39,583 nucleotides of DNA from contig JAUXOM010000133.1 in NCBI GenBank assembly GCA_030682175.1, forward strand, positions 1 to 39,583, given 5' to 3'. Positions 1-9,581 of this stretch are shown piece by piece. Origin of the DNA: Rhodocyclaceae bacterium. Lineage in GTDB: Bacteria > Pseudomonadota > Gammaproteobacteria > Burkholderiales > Rhodocyclaceae. Position numbers and translations under genes: made by a program. The stretch's first letter is position 1, and each line of letters starts with the position of its first letter. Under the pieces are notes generated by a model. The model saw only the letters and a list, made by a program, of their open reading frames with translations, searched no databases and was not told the origin of the DNA.

Positions 1-167
1 GGCTCTGATTCAAACGATTCGCTCGTAGTCAGAAAACCAAACCGTGATTCAACGACAACTTATTGAATCAGCGTAGAAACTCGGTTCAGACAGGGGCGAA
101 CTTCAGGCTAACGGTCATTGAGCGGGCACCACCACAAATCATGAAAGTCTTACGCCATGCCAGTTAA

Positions 168-214
168 TGTAGGTCGGGCGCAAGCCCGACTGTCGGGCTT
201 GCGCCCGACCTACA
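168..214. repeat. Near-uninterrupted palindrome (REP-like hairpin)
   Basis: A 22-nt arm (169-190, starting GTAGGTCGGGCGCAAG) is followed by one spacer base and its exact reverse complement (192-213); the pairing extends one more base on each side. It lies downstream of zapE, and the RNA would fold into a very stable hairpin. GTAGGTCGGGC-type repeats are common in proteobacterial intergenic regions. With no clear T-run it is a repeat first and a possible transcript end second. Confidence 0.85.
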
Positions 215-231
215 CGGGTGTGCTTCACGTT

Positions 232-253
232 AAAAGTCGGCTCTGGCGGGACG
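232..253 (+). repeat. Dispersed 22-bp motif, copy 1
   Basis: Starts AAAAGTCGG and matches the family consensus (AAAAGTCGGCGCTGGCGGGA followed by CG) with one mismatch, T for G at position 11. It lies 26 bases beyond the zapE stop codon. Confidence 0.75.
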
Positions 254-278
254 AAGTGCCCCGCAGCGGGTACGGCGC

Positions 279-1376
279 TTACGCTGACGGCGCATGCGTC
301 TCGTAGCGGCGGTGTTCGCTGGCCAGGTATTCGTGTGAGCGCATTTCCATCAGGCGCGATACGGTGCGCTTGAATTCACCGGCCTGCGGACCGGCGACAT
401 AGAGTTCCTCGGCCGGTACTGCTGCCGCCAGCACCAGCTTGACGCGATGGTCGTAGCAGATATCAACCAGCCAGGTGAAGCGGCGCGCGGCGTTGGCCTG
501 CTCCGGCCCCAGACGCGGCACGGCCGAGACGAAAACGGTGTGGAAACGGTGCGCGATGTCGAGGTAATCGTTCTGCGAGCGCGGCCCGCCGCACAGCGTG
601 GCAAAGTCACACCAGAGCACGCCGGGCGCGCGGTGAACCAACGGAATTTCCCGCCCGGCCACCATGATTGGTCGCGCATGCCCCGCGCCGTGCGCCACCC
701 GGGAAAAGATTTCCATGAGCCGCACGGCGCTGTCGCCGTCGGCCGGCAGCAGATAGACACTGGCCTGTTCCAGCGTCCGCAAACGATAGTCGATGCCGGC
801 GTCGATCTCGATGACGTCGAGCTTTTCATCGAGCAGGGCCAGCGTCGGCAGCAGGCGTTCGCGCTGCAGTCCGTCGGGATAAAGACCGGCGGGCGGATAG
901 TTCGAGGTGATGCAGAACAGCACGCCAGCGTCGAACAGCGCCTGCATCAGGCGCGCGAGAATCATCGCGTCGGCGATGTCGGCAATGTGAAACTCGTCGA
1001 AGCACATCAGCCGCGTTTCCCGCGCCACCCGTGCCGCCACTTTTGCCAGCGGATCGGGAGCGTGCTTGTAGGTCTGCAAACGCTCATGCACCTCGCGCAT
1101 GAAGGCATGAAAATGCACGCGCCGTTTGCGCTGGTAAGGCACGGCAGCGAAAAAACAATCCATCAGGAAACTCTTGCCGCGCCCGACCCCGCCCCAGAAC
1201 CAGACCCCCTTCGGCAAGGCGGGATGCACCAGCAGCTTGCGCAAACGGGTGCGCCGCGCCGCCTTGAAGGCGACCAGTTCGTCATAGAAAAGCTGCAGGC
1301 GGACAGCAGCAGCCTGCTGCGCCGCGTCGGCGACGATGCCGCGCTCGGCCAGCGCGGCAGCAAAAGCGCGAATCAT
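279..1376 (-). CDS. zapE: Cell division protein ZapE (AFG1-like ATPase)
   Basis: P-loop ATPase of the AFG1/ZapE family, about 365 residues, the normal length. Walker A GGVGRGKS is at residues 62-69, Walker B LMCFDEF at about 124-130, and a sensor-like ITSNYPP follows. In E. coli the family acts at the division ring, and AFG1 relatives help with mitochondrial protein quality control. It commonly sits right after lpdA in betaproteobacteria; here a toxin-antitoxin pair separates them. The ATG at 1376 gives the family-like N-terminus. A TTG at 1415, three bases after the vapC stop, would add 13 residues. Neither start has a clear Shine-Dalgarno site, so translation may be coupled to vapC. Confidence 0.9.
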   Translation of the reverse strand: MIRAFAAALAERGIVADAAQQAAAVRLQLFYDELVAFKAARRTRLRKLLVHPALPKGVWFWGGVGRGKSFLMDCFFAAVPYQRKRRVHFHAFMREVHERLQTYKHAPDPLAKVAARVARETRLMCFDEFHIADIADAMILARLMQALFDAGVLFCITSNYPPAGLYPDGLQRERLLPTLALLDEKLDVIEIDAGIDYRLRTLEQASVYLLPADGDSAVRLMEIFSRVAHGAGHARPIMVAGREIPLVHRAPGVLWCDFATLCGGPRSQNDYLDIAHRFHTVFVSAVPRLGPEQANAARRFTWLVDICYDHRVKLVLAAAVPAEELYVAGPQAGEFKRTVSRLMEMRSHEYLASEHRRYETHAPSA

Positions 1377-1418
1377 GCTGTCTGGCGGGACGTTGAGAAG
1401 GCGGTGGGCAGACAAGGA

Positions 1419-1814
1419 TCAGACGGAAAACGGGTTCAGCACCGGAATACCGCAGCCGGCGAAATCGTCCGTGTTGCGCGTCACCAGCGTGAGGGCGTGG
1501 ATTTGCGCGGTGGCGGCGATGAGCATGTCGGGCTGGCTGCGGACGACGCCGCGGGCGGCAAGGCCGCCGCGCAGTTCGCCGGCGCGCTGGGCGATTTCGG
1601 GGGTAATCGGCAGCACCAGACATGTCGAGAGAAAGGTATCGAACGCGGCGGCGATGCGCTGGTTTGGACGCCAGGCGAGACCAAAGCTGATTTCTTCGAC
1701 GGTAACAGCGGAAACAAGATAATCATTCGCCGTCTCCGACCAGGCAAGCACGCCACCATCCGGCCGCGGGCGGAAAAACTCGCTGACGATATTGGTATCA
1801 AGCAGCACGCTCAT
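1419..1814 (-). CDS. vapC: PIN-domain toxin, VapC/FitB type
   Basis: A 131-residue PIN-domain protein, predicted to be the ribonuclease toxin of a type II toxin-antitoxin pair. The acidic metal-binding residues of the family are visible: D6 in LLDTN, E40/E41 in TVEEISFG, D96 in QPDMLIAATA and D116/D117 in RNTDDF. The ATG start overlaps the end of the antitoxin gene by 17 bases, so the two are translationally coupled. The RNA target cannot be read from the sequence. All catalytic positions are intact, so the toxin is likely functional. Confidence 0.88.
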   Translation of the reverse strand: MSVLLDTNIVSEFFRPRPDGGVLAWSETANDYLVSAVTVEEISFGLAWRPNQRIAAAFDTFLSTCLVLPITPEIAQRAGELRGGLAARGVVRSQPDMLIAATAQIHALTLVTRNTDDFAGCGIPVLNPFSV

Positions 1815-2118
1815 GAGGAGCGCCCTCCTCGCATTCTTCCAGTATGGCTACAAAGGCGTTAGGACGGCCAGCGGCGGAACGTGGCAGTGTCGGCAATTCA
1901 TAGTTGTCCTCAGCCGCGATTCGCCGCAACTCGGCAAACACTGCGCCGAGCGTCTTGTGTTTGGCGGTCTTGCGCCATTCGTCGAAAGCCTTGAAGGTTT
2001 CGGCATCGATCACCGCGGCAACACAACGATCGCGGTTGTAGATCATTTGCGGTTCCTCAACTGACAGACGAACCACTTCGGAAAACTGCTGCTTGGCTTG
2101 GGCGATGTTCCAGGACAT
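1798..2118 (-). CDS. Antitoxin of the VapC pair, Phd/YefM type
   Basis: A 106-residue protein whose N-terminus (MSWNIAQAKQQFSEVVR) matches the Phd/YefM DNA-binding antitoxin fold. The C-terminal half, rich in charged residues, would wrap the toxin. The start at 2118 is chosen because AAGGAGG lies a few bases upstream; an in-frame ATG further up (2160) falls inside the operator palindrome and lacks such a site. Antitoxins of this family bind palindromes in their own promoter, and a perfect one lies at 2133-2171. Confidence 0.87.
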   Translation of the reverse strand: MSWNIAQAKQQFSEVVRLSVEEPQMIYNRDRCVAAVIDAETFKAFDEWRKTAKHKTLGAVFAELRRIAAEDNYELPTLPRSAAGRPNAFVAILEECEEGAPHERAA

Positions 2119-2132
2119 GACGGCCTCCTTAT

Positions 2133-2171
2133 ATCCACAATTTGTGACCATTATAGTCACAAATTGTGGAT
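2133..2171 (-). promoter_or_regulatory. Palindromic operator/promoter of the toxin-antitoxin operon
   Basis: Perfect 16-bp arms (2133-2148, ATCCACAATTTGTGAC, and 2156-2171) surround a 7-base spacer. Read on the minus strand the spacer is TATAATG, an ideal -10 box at 2155-2150. No good -35 is seen at the usual distance. A -10 box at the centre of a perfect palindrome is what autorepression by the antitoxin would look like. The outer edge coincides with the first base of the lpdA stop codon complement (2171), so the palindrome may also end lpdA transcription. Confidence 0.75.
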
Positions 2172-3619
2172 CAGAAGTGCAGCGCCCGTTTATCCACCGC
2201 TAAAGCCGCCTCGTGCATCACCTCGGACAGGGTCGGATGCGCGTGGCAGATGCGGGCGATGTCTTCGGCCACCGCGCCGAATTCCATCGCCGTAACCGCT
2301 TCGGCGATCAGTTCGGAAGCGTTGGCGCCGATGATGTGCACGCCGAGGATGGCGTCGGTTTTGGCGCAGGCGAGCATCCTGACAAAGCCGCTGCTGTCGC
2401 CCTGCCCCAGCGCGCGGCCATTGGCGGCGAAGGGAATCTGCCCCGCGCGATATTCGATGCCCGCGTTTTTCAACTGCGTTTCGGTCTGGCCGACCCAGGC
2501 GATTTCGGGGTGGGTGTAGATCACCCAGGGAATCGCGGCGTAATTGACATGGCCGGCCTGGCCGGCAATCAGTTCGGCGACCATCACGCCTTCTTCCATG
2601 GCCTTGTGCGCGAGCATCGGGCCGCGCACCACGTCGCCGACTGCCCAGACATTTTCGAGGTTGGTCTGGCAATGCTCGTTCGCCGCGATGCAGCCGCGTT
2701 CATCCAGCTTCAGGCCGACGCTGTCACCCCCGAGGCCGGCGACATTCGGCACGCGCCCGACCGAGACGATCAGCTTGTCGCATTCCAGCGTGAAGGCGCC
2801 GGCGCTGGTCTCATAGCTGACGTTGATGGCGGTCTGCTTGCCTTTCTTCGTCTGCTTGACGCCGGTGATCCTGGCGCCGAGGTTTATCTTGAGGCCCTGC
2901 TGTTTGGTGAAGACCTTCCACGCTTCCTTGGCCACGGCCGGGTCGGCGGCGGCAAGAAAATCGGGCAGCGCTTCGAGGATCGTGACATCGGCACCCAGAC
3001 GCTGCCAGACCGAGCCCAGTTCCAGGCCGATGACGCCGGCGCCGATGACGCCGAGCCGCTTGGGCACGGCGGGGAGCGCGAGCGCACCGACGTTGTCGCA
3101 GATGGTTTTATTGTCGACCGGAATGCCATCCAGATGGCGCGGCGAGGAACCGGTGGCGACGATGACATGCTTGGCCGTGACCACTTCGGCAGCGTCCTTG
3201 CCGGCAACTTTGATCTGCCACAGCGCGCCTTCCCGACCGGCAAAGCTGCCGCGCCCCGGCAGCAGCGTGACCTTGTTCTTCTTGAACAGGCCCTTGATGC
3301 CGGTGGTGAGCTGGGTGACGATGTCATCCTTGCGGCGCAGCATCGTGGCGACATCCATCTTGACAGCCGCGGCAGTGATGCCATGCGCGGCAAAACCGTG
3401 GTTGGCCGTCTCGAACAGTTCCGACGAGCGCAACAGGGCCTTCGACGGAATGCAGCCGACATTCAGGCAGGTGCCGCCGAGTCGCACAGCGCCCTTGGGA
3501 TCGGCATAGGCTTCCGCCTCGATGCAGGCCGTGGCAAAACCCAGCTGGGCAGCGCGAATCGCGGCGATGTAGCCGCCCGGGCCGCCGCCAATGACTACGA
3601 CATCGAATTGTTGCGCCAT
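2171..3619 (-). CDS. lpdA: Dihydrolipoyl dehydrogenase (E3)
   Basis: FAD-dependent E3 component, 482 residues, that reoxidises the lipoyl arm of 2-oxoglutarate dehydrogenase with NAD+. The N-terminal dinucleotide fold is GGGPGGY at residues 11-17. The redox-active disulfide is C51/C56 in [14 protein letters not shown] second dinucleotide fold [10 protein letters not shown] follows, then the FAD-binding VWAVGDV. The C-terminal HAHPTLSE contains the catalytic His-Glu pair. AAGGAAG precedes the ATG. It is the last gene of odhA-odhB-lpdA, 10 bases after odhB. Confidence 0.96.
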   Translation of the reverse strand: MAQQFDVVVIGGGPGGYIAAIRAAQLGFATACIEAEAYADPKGAVRLGGTCLNVGCIPSKALLRSSELFETANHGFAAHGITAAAVKMDVATMLRRKDDIVTQLTTGIKGLFKKNKVTLLPGRGSFAGREGALWQIKVAGKDAAEVVTAKHVIVATGSSPRHLDGIPVDNKTICDNVGALALPAVPKRLGVIGAGVIGLELGSVWQRLGADVTILEALPDFLAAADPAVAKEAWKVFTKQQGLKINLGARITGVKQTKKGKQTAINVSYETSAGAFTLECDKLIVSVGRVPNVAGLGGDSVGLKLDERGCIAANEHCQTNLENVWAVGDVVRGPMLAHKAMEEGVMVAELIAGQAGHVNYAAIPWVIYTHPEIAWVGQTETQLKNAGIEYRAGQIPFAANGRALGQGDSSGFVRMLACAKTDAILGVHIIGANASELIAEAVTAMEFGAVAEDIARICHAHPTLSEVMHEAALAVDKRALHF

Positions 3620-3629
3620 GGCATCTTCC

Positions 3630-4928
3630 TTATATATCGAGCAGCAGACGCGCCGGGTCTTCCAGCGCCTCTTTCATGGTGACCAGGCCGAGCACGGCAT
3701 CGCGACCGTCGATGATGCGGTGGTCGTAGGACAGGGCGAGATAGTTGATCGGACGAATGACGATCTGGCCGTTTTCCACCACCGGGCGTTCCTTGGTGGC
3801 ATGAATGCCGAGGATGGCCGATTGCGGCGGATTGATGATCGGCGTCGACAGCATCGAACCGAACACGCCGCCGTTGGAGATCGAGAAGGTGCCGCCGGTC
3901 AGCTCTTCCAGCGACAGCTTGCCTTCCTTCGCTTTCGCGCCGAATTCGGCAATCTTCTTCTCGATCTGGGCGAGGCTGAGCCGGTCGACATCGCGCAGGA
4001 TGGGCACCACCAGGCCGCGCGGGCTGCTGACGGCGATGCCGATATCGAAGTAGCCGTGATAGACGATGTCGTTGCCATCGACCGACGCGTTGAGCACCGG
4101 ATATTTTTTCAGCGCCGCGACCGCCGCCTTGACGAAGAAGGACATAAAGCCCAGCCGCACACCGTGCTCCTTCTCGAACTTGTCCGCGTATTTCTTGCGC
4201 AGCTCGATCACCGGGGCCATGTTCGCCTCGTTGAAGGTGGTCAGGATGGCGTTGGTCGCTTGCGACTGCAACAGCCGCTCGGCGACGCGAATGCGCAGGC
4301 GCGACATCGGCACGCGCTGCTCGGTGCGCTCGGCACTGCTGTCAGCGGCGCTGACGACGGCGGGCTGCGGCAATGCTGCTGCAAAAGTCGGCAGGGTTGG
4401 AGCGCCGCCAAAAGTCGGTAGTGTTGGAGCGCCTCCAAAAGTCGGCGCTGGCGGTACGGCGCCAGCAGCAGCCGGAGTGGCCGCGGCGATAACGTCGGCC
4501 TTGGTGACCCGCCCGCCGCGTCCGCTACCCGACACCTGGGCGGCATCGATACCCTTCTCGGCCAGCGCCTTGCGCGCTGCCGGACCGGCTCCGACGGTGC
4601 TGGTTGCCGCCTTGCTTGCCGATGCGGCAGCCGCGGGAGCGGCAGCTTTGGTTTTCGGCGCGACCGCGGGAACGGCTGCCGCCGCTTGCGCTTCCGTATC
4701 GATGCGGGCAATCAACTCACCGGCAATGACGGTGTCGCCGTTGCCCTTGAGCACCTCGACCAGCACGCCGTCATTGGGCGCCGGCAGTTCGAGCACGACC
4801 TTGTCGGTTTCAATGTCGATCAGGTTTTCATCGCGGGCAACGGCGTCACCCACATTCTTGTGCCAGCTGACCAGCGTCGCCTCGGCGACGGATTCGGAAA
4901 GCTGCGGGACTTTGACTTCGATCAGCAT
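3630..4928 (-). CDS. odhB: 2-oxoglutarate dehydrogenase E2, dihydrolipoyl succinyltransferase
   Basis: E2 core of the 2-oxoglutarate dehydrogenase complex, 432 residues; it transfers the succinyl group from lipoate to CoA. The N-terminal lipoyl domain (about 1-77) has its lipoylated lysine at K43 in IETDKVVLE. An E3-binding domain lies at about 115-150 and the catalytic domain from about 205, with [14 protein letters not shown] near the C-terminus. The linker between the binding and catalytic domains (about 157-187) contains a tandem 9-residue repeat, PTFGGAPTL, encoded by a copy of the dispersed 22-bp motif and its local duplication. Alternative name sucB. Confidence 0.95.
   Translation of the reverse strand: MLIEVKVPQLSESVAEATLVSWHKNVGDAVARDENLIDIETDKVVLELPAPNDGVLVEVLKGNGDTVIAGELIARIDTEAQAAAAVPAVAPKTKAAAPAAAASASKAATSTVGAGPAARKALAEKGIDAAQVSGSGRGGRVTKADVIAAATPAAAGAVPPAPTFGGAPTLPTFGGAPTLPTFAAALPQPAVVSAADSSAERTEQRVPMSRLRIRVAERLLQSQATNAILTTFNEANMAPVIELRKKYADKFEKEHGVRLGFMSFFVKAAVAALKKYPVLNASVDGNDIVYHGYFDIGIAVSSPRGLVVPILRDVDRLSLAQIEKKIAEFGAKAKEGKLSLEELTGGTFSISNGGVFGSMLSTPIINPPQSAILGIHATKERPVVENGQIVIRPINYLALSYDHRIIDGRDAVLGLVTMKEALEDPARLLLDI
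4383..4445 (-). repeat. 27-bp tandem repeat inside the odhB linker
   Basis: Two full 27-bp units (4392-4418 and 4419-4445) plus a 9-base partial unit (4383-4391), each containing CCGACTTTT on the coding strand. They encode PTFGGAPTL twice and then PTF. Unit length is a multiple of three, so copy number can change without a frameshift. The 5'-most unit joins directly to the dispersed-motif copy at 4437-4458. Confidence 0.85.
4437..4458 (+). repeat. Dispersed 22-bp motif, copy 2 (inside odhB)
   Basis: AAAAGTCGGCGCTGGCGG then TACG, one mismatch to the consensus. On the odhB strand it encodes roughly VPPAPTF (residues 158-164) in the flexible linker, a position that tolerates an insertion. Confidence 0.75.
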
Positions 4929-4948
4929 GGGGGTCTCCGTATATTGGG

Positions 4949-7777
4949 TTATTGGGTGCGGCCGAGGGCGGCGTCGACTACGGCTTGTTGCTGTTCAAGA
5001 TGCTTGGCCAGGCTGCCGACCGCCGGTGAGGCGGAGGCGGGCCGCGAGGCGATCTGCAGCGTCTGGCCCTTCTTGAGGATTTGAATCAGGCGATGATGCT
5101 TGGCATACCAGGCGCCCTGATTTTCCGGTTCTTCCTGGCACCAGACCAGTTCCTTCATCTTCGGATAACGGTCGAGTTCCTCCAGCAGCCGCCGGTCGTC
5201 CATCGGATAGAGCTGCGGCGTGCGGATGATGGCAACATGTTCCAGCTTGCGCTCGTTGCGCGCCTTGACCAGATCGTAGTAAACCTTGCCGGTGCAGCAG
5301 ACCACGCGGGTGATTTTCTTCGGGTTATGAGGGAACACCTCGCCGAACACCGTCTGGAAAGTGCCGTCACACAGGTCGTCGAGACTCGAGGTGGCGTCCT
5401 TGTGGCGCAGCAAGGATTTCGGGGTAAACACGACCAGCGGCTTGCGTTGCTTGCGCAGCATCTGCCGGCGCAGCAAATGGAAGATCTGGCCGGGGGTCGT
5501 CGGCATGCAGACTTCCCAGTTGAAGTCGGCCGACAATTGCATGAAGCGTTCGATGCGCGCCGAAGAGTGCTCCGGCCCCTGGCCCTCGTAACCGTGCGGC
5601 AGCAGCAATACCAGCCCGCACGAGCGGCCCCATTTGGCTTCACCGGAAGCGAGAAACTGGTCGATGACGACCTGGGCGCCATTGGCGAAATCGCCAAACT
5701 GGCCTTCCCAGACCACCAGTTCGTTGGGTGTCGCCGTCGCATAGCCGTATTCGAAGGCCAGCACGGCCTCCTCGGAGAGGACGGAATCGAAACATTGGAA
5801 GGTGCCCTGCGATTCCTGCAGCGACGCCAGCGGCCACCAGGTGCCCTCGTCCCATTTTTCGCGGTTCTGGTCATGGAAGGCGGCATGGCGGTGGAAGAAG
5901 GTGCCGCGCCCGACATCTTCGCCGGAGATGCGCACGCCGTAACCGGCCGCCAGCAGGGTGGCATAGGCAAGGTTTTCGGCCATGCCCCAATCGATCGGCA
6001 GCTTGCCCTCGATCATCAGTTTGCGGTCATCGACGATCTTCTGCACGCGCGGATGCAGCGTGAAATTGGCTGGCACACTGGTCAGACGCTGACCGAGACG
6101 CTGCAATTCGTTCAAGGGCACCGTGGTATCGCATTTTTCGGTGTACTTGGCAGTGACGTAGGGCGCCCAGTTGATCGCCATGGGACTCTTGAAGTCGGTG
6201 ATGACGGGATCGCGCAGGTGACGTCCTTCATCGAGCGCCGTGCGGTAATCCTTGATCATCTGCTCATCCTCGCCGGGCGCCAGAACGCCTTGATTCAGCA
6301 GCTTTTCGGCATAGAGCTTGCGCGTGCCGGGATGCACGGCGACCTTCTTGTACATCAGCGGCTGGGTCACCATCGGCTCGTCCTGCTCGTTATGGCCCAG
6401 TTTGCGGAAGCAGATGATATCGACCACCACGTCCTTTTTGAATTCCTGCCGGAACTCGAGCGCCAGCTGAGTGACGAAGACCACCGCTTCCGGATCGTCG
6501 CCATTCACATGGAATATCGGCGCTTCGACCATCTTGAAGATGTCGGTGCAATACAGCGACGAGCGCAGGTCGCGCGGGTCCGAGGTCGTGAAACCGATCT
6601 GGTTATTGACGACCAGATGCACCGTACCACCCGTGCCGTAACCGCGCGTCTGTGAAAAATTTAGCATTTCCTGGTTGACACCCTGACCGGACACGGCGGC
6701 GTCACCGTGGATCAGCACCGGGAGAACTTCGTTCTTGCCGTTCACGCCCCGATGGAATTGGCGTGCATATACCGAGCCTTCCACCACCGGATTGACGATT
6801 TCGAGATGCGAGGGGTTGAACGCCAGGGTCAGGTGCATGGGACCACCCGGGGTTGCCACATCGGACGAGTAACCCATGTGGTACTTGACGTCGCCGGCGA
6901 GCAGGTCGCTCTTCTTCTTGCCCTCGAATTCGTCGAACAGCATCGCCGGCTGCTTGCCGAGGGTATTCACCAGCACATTCAGGCGGCCGCGGTGGGCCAT
7001 GCCGATGACGATCTCCTTCACGCCCATCGTGCCGGCCACCCGCACCAGTTGATCCATCGCCAGGATCATCGATTCGCCGCCTTCGAGCGAAAACCGCTTC
7101 TGGCCGACATAGCGGGTATGCAAATAGCGTTCCAGCGTTTCGGCGGCGGTAATGGCGCCGAGGAAACGCCTCTTGTCCTCGCTGGTGTAGCGCGACGCCG
7201 GACGCACCGGCTCGTAACGCGCCTGGATCCAGCGCTTTTGCGCTACATCCGCGAGATACATGTACTCGGCGCCGATCTGTCCGCAGTAACGCAAGCGCAG
7301 CGCCTCGAGAATCTCGCGCAGGGTTGCTTCATCGACGCCGATGTCGAAAGAGCCCGTGCGGAACGTGGTCGACAGATCGGCTTCGGTAAAACCATAGAAG
7401 GCCGGATCGAGCTCGGCGACTTCCGGCCGTTCCTGACGCTTGAGCGGATCCAGCTGTGCCCAGCGGTTGCCGAGGAAACGGTAGGCGGTGATGAGTTGCA
7501 GCACCCTGGTCTGCTTCTCGGCCTGTGCTGTGCCACGCGGAACGACATGCAAGCTGCCTTCCTTGGCACGCTGAGCAAAGGAATTGATGATCGGGGTATG
7601 GGCGACATCGGGGCCGTAATAGGCACCGACGCCCGGCAGGCTGGCAAGCTTGTCGAAATAATCACGCCACGCCGCATCCACGGCGGCGGGGTTCAACAGA
7701 TAGGCTTCGTACAACTCTTCGACATAGGGCGCGTTCGCCCCGAAAAGATATGAGTTGGACAACATTTGTTTCATCAT
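4949..7777 (-). CDS. odhA: 2-oxoglutarate dehydrogenase E1 component
   Basis: Thiamine diphosphate-dependent E1, 942 residues, the usual size; it decarboxylates 2-oxoglutarate and succinylates the lipoyl group of OdhB. The N-terminal [18 protein letters not shown] helix region is the part that docks to E2 in this family. Catalytic-core motifs include [33 protein letters not shown] and [18 protein letters not shown] lies upstream of the first of two adjacent ATG codons. odhB follows after 20 bases. A terminator lies between gltA and this gene, so odhA probably has its own promoter or depends on readthrough. Alternative name sucA. Confidence 0.96.
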   Translation of the reverse strand: MMKQMLSNSYLFGANAPYVEELYEAYLLNPAAVDAAWRDYFDKLASLPGVGAYYGPDVAHTPIINSFAQRAKEGSLHVVPRGTAQAEKQTRVLQLITAYRFLGNRWAQLDPLKRQERPEVAELDPAFYGFTEADLSTTFRTGSFDIGVDEATLREILEALRLRYCGQIGAEYMYLADVAQKRWIQARYEPVRPASRYTSEDKRRFLGAITAAETLERYLHTRYVGQKRFSLEGGESMILAMDQLVRVAGTMGVKEIVIGMAHRGRLNVLVNTLGKQPAMLFDEFEGKKKSDLLAGDVKYHMGYSSDVATPGGPMHLTLAFNPSHLEIVNPVVEGSVYARQFHRGVNGKNEVLPVLIHGDAAVSGQGVNQEMLNFSQTRGYGTGGTVHLVVNNQIGFTTSDPRDLRSSLYCTDIFKMVEAPIFHVNGDDPEAVVFVTQLALEFRQEFKKDVVVDIICFRKLGHNEQDEPMVTQPLMYKKVAVHPGTRKLYAEKLLNQGVLAPGEDEQMIKDYRTALDEGRHLRDPVITDFKSPMAINWAPYVTAKYTEKCDTTVPLNELQRLGQRLTSVPANFTLHPRVQKIVDDRKLMIEGKLPIDWGMAENLAYATLLAAGYGVRISGEDVGRGTFFHRHAAFHDQNREKWDEGTWWPLASLQESQGTFQCFDSVLSEEAVLAFEYGYATATPNELVVWEGQFGDFANGAQVVIDQFLASGEAKWGRSCGLVLLLPHGYEGQGPEHSSARIERFMQLSADFNWEVCMPTTPGQIFHLLRRQMLRKQRKPLVVFTPKSLLRHKDATSSLDDLCDGTFQTVFGEVFPHNPKKITRVVCCTGKVYYDLVKARNERKLEHVAIIRTPQLYPMDDRRLLEELDRYPKMKELVWCQEEPENQGAWYAKHHRLIQILKKGQTLQIASRPASASPAVGSLAKHLEQQQAVVDAALGRTQ

Positions 7778-7805
7778 GCCATCACCTCAGTTAATGGGTA
7801 GGCGT

Positions 7806-7836
7806 AAAAAAAGGGGGCGCGCGGCGTCCCCTTTTT
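7806..7836 (-). terminator. Intrinsic terminator after gltA
   Basis: On the minus strand a 13-bp stem (arms 7824-7836 and 7808-7820, one G-T pair) closes a 3-base loop and is followed by a run of seven T. It lies 6 bases beyond the gltA stop and 29 bases before the odhA start. It would end or reduce transcription from sdh-gltA into odhA. Confidence 0.85.
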
Positions 7837-7841
7837 ACCGC

Positions 7842-9131
7842 TTAACGCTGGTCCATTGCCGGGACATTGCGCTGGGCGGCGCCGGTATAAAGCTGCCTCG
7901 GGCGGCCGATTTTCTGTTCCGGATCGCTGATCATCTCGTTCCACTGGGCGATCCAGCCGATGGTGCGCGCCATGGCGAAGATGCCGGTGAACATTTGCGT
8001 CGGAATGCCGAGCGCGCGCTGGACGATGCCCGAGTAGAAATCGACGTTTGGATAGAGCTTCTTCTCGATGAAGTATTCGTCCTCGAGGGCGATCCTCTCC
8101 AACTGAATCGCCAGCTTGAACAGCGGATCGTCATGCAGACCCAGTTCATTGAGCACTTCATGGCAGGTTTCGCGCATCAGCTTGGCGCGCGGATCGAAGT
8201 TCTTGTAAACGCGGTGACCGAAACCCATCAGCTTGAAGGAATCGTTCTTGTCCTTGGCGCGCTTGATGTACTCGTCGATGTGCGACACGTCGCCGATCTC
8301 TTCAAGCATCTTCAGGCAGGCTTCGTTGGCGCCGCCATGCGCCGGCCCCCACAGACAGGCGATGCCGGCGGCGATGCAGGCGAACGGATTGGCGCCGGAG
8401 GAGCCCGCCAAACGCACCGTCGAAGTCGAAGCATTCTGCTCGTGGTCGGCATGCAGGATCAGGATGCGATCAAGCGCCCGCGAGAGGACCGGGTTCGGCA
8501 CGAACTCTTCGCAGGGGTTGGCGAACATCATGTAGAGGAAGTTCGTCGCGTAATCGTAGTCGTTCTTCGGATACATGAACGGCAAGCCCATGTTGTACCG
8601 ATAAGCCATGGCCGTGATGGTCGGCATCTTGGCGATCAGGCGCAACGCCGCGGTCTGCCGGTGCTCCGGATTGGCGATATCGAGCGAGTCATGATAGAAG
8701 GCCGAAAGCCCGCCGGCCACGCCGACCATCACCGCCATCGGATGGGCGTCACGGCGAAAACCATTGTAGAAGCGCGTCAATTGATCATGCACCATGGTGT
8801 GCTTGCGCACGCGGCCGACCCAGTCGCCGTAATCGGCCTGATTGGGCAGTTCGCCGTTCTTCAGCAGATAACAGACTTCCATGAAGTCGCACTTCTCGGC
8901 CAGTTGCTCGATGGGATAACCGCGATACAGCAATTCACCCTTGTCGCCGTCGATATAGGTGATCGACGATTTGCACGCAGCCGTCGACATGAAGCCCGGG
9001 TCATAGGTGAAAGCACCGGTCTGCGCATAGAGTTTGGAAATGTCGATCACATCCGGACCGACGCTGCCGGAATAAACCGGAAACTCGAAACTCTTGCCGT
9101 CGAAATTCAGGGTTGCGTTGCGTTGTGTCAT
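7842..9131 (-). CDS. gltA: Citrate synthase, type II
   Basis: Condenses acetyl-CoA and oxaloacetate to citrate. About 429 residues, the size of the NADH-sensitive hexameric Gram-negative type. Active-site blocks are visible: [38 protein letters not shown] and the late PNVDFYSG containing the catalytic aspartate. The start at 9131 ([13 protein letters not shown]) is preferred because GGAG lies 8 bases upstream and the N-terminus matches the family; a longer frame reaches into sdhE. It follows sdhE by 32 bases in the sdhCDAB-sdhE-gltA operon. Confidence 0.95.
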   Translation of the reverse strand: MTQRNATLNFDGKSFEFPVYSGSVGPDVIDISKLYAQTGAFTYDPGFMSTAACKSSITYIDGDKGELLYRGYPIEQLAEKCDFMEVCYLLKNGELPNQADYGDWVGRVRKHTMVHDQLTRFYNGFRRDAHPMAVMVGVAGGLSAFYHDSLDIANPEHRQTAALRLIAKMPTITAMAYRYNMGLPFMYPKNDYDYATNFLYMMFANPCEEFVPNPVLSRALDRILILHADHEQNASTSTVRLAGSSGANPFACIAAGIACLWGPAHGGANEACLKMLEEIGDVSHIDEYIKRAKDKNDSFKLMGFGHRVYKNFDPRAKLMRETCHEVLNELGLHDDPLFKLAIQLERIALEDEYFIEKKLYPNVDFYSGIVQRALGIPTQMFTGIFAMARTIGWIAQWNEMISDPEQKIGRPRQLYTGAAQRNVPAMDQR

Positions 9132-9163
9132 CTGAGGCTCCGTTCGATAGTGCTGATACTTTG

Positions 9164-9421
9164 TTAAAAACCGGCAGGCTGCCGCAGCAGCGCCACCATG
9201 CCTTGCAAAGCCGGATCGGCAGGCTCCTGCCGACCGCTGAGCAATTCCCACAAATCGTGGTCTTCCATTGCCAGCAGGCATTCAAGCTGTTCGGCCTGCA
9301 GGTCGTCCAGCAGTTCCGGTTGCGACTGCCAAAAGCGTCGCATGACCAGATCAAGCTCCAGGAGCGCCCGCCGACTGTGCCAGCGGAGTCTTTCCCGGCG
9401 GATGCGTTGCTGCTCATTCAT
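9164..9421 (-). CDS. sdhE: Succinate dehydrogenase flavin-insertion factor SdhE
   Basis: An 85-residue helical protein of the SdhE/YgfY (Sdh5, DUF339) family, needed for covalent FAD attachment to SdhA. The N-terminal [18 protein letters not shown] corresponds to the conserved block around the RGxxE motif; here the motif reads RRALLE, with an extra residue before the glutamate. [11 protein letters not shown] is the second conserved block. Its place between sdhB and gltA supports the call. It is separated from sdhB by a 119-bp MITE-like element. Confidence 0.9.
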   Translation of the reverse strand: MNEQQRIRRERLRWHSRRALLELDLVMRRFWQSQPELLDDLQAEQLECLLAMEDHDLWELLSGRQEPADPALQGMVALLRQPAGF

Positions 9422-9462
9422 CGTTAAAAACCTTAGCCCGCGGCAATTATCCTACTACTTTG

Positions 9463-9581
9463 CTAGGGAAGCGCTGATCAAGTCCGTCACACCGGCGTAG
9501 GCCGGTGTCCAGCTTGCAGATTTTCCTGGATTCCGGCTTGCGCCGGAATGACGAATCTGTACTTGATCAGCATTTCCCTAG
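9463..9581. mobile_element. 119-bp MITE-like element between sdhB and sdhE
   Basis: Terminal inverted repeats of 21 nt (9463-9483, starting CTAGGGAAGCGCTGATCAAG, and 9561-9581) with two mismatches enclose a REP-like pair (9485-9553) built from CCGGCGTAGGCCGG and TTCCGGCTTGCGCCGGAA palindromes. There is no coding capacity. A TA target duplication is possible (CTAG at both ends) but cannot be shown. The 3' edge provides the TAG stop codon of sdhB (9578-9580). Confidence 0.75.

Larger units (their letters stand above)
1..278. other. Intergenic region with repeats, no gene seen
   Basis: No convincing coding frame on either strand. The stretch holds a long perfect inverted repeat and one copy of the 22-bp dispersed motif (both listed separately), just beyond the stop codon of the minus-strand zapE gene. 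The left edge of the window cuts whatever lies further upstream. Confidence 0.6.

Noticed and set aside
2213-3682. Long frame antisense to lpdA (about 489 codons)
   Set aside because: Same codon-bias effect; no ribosome site and no family-like motifs, while the sense frame is a full dihydrolipoyl dehydrogenase.
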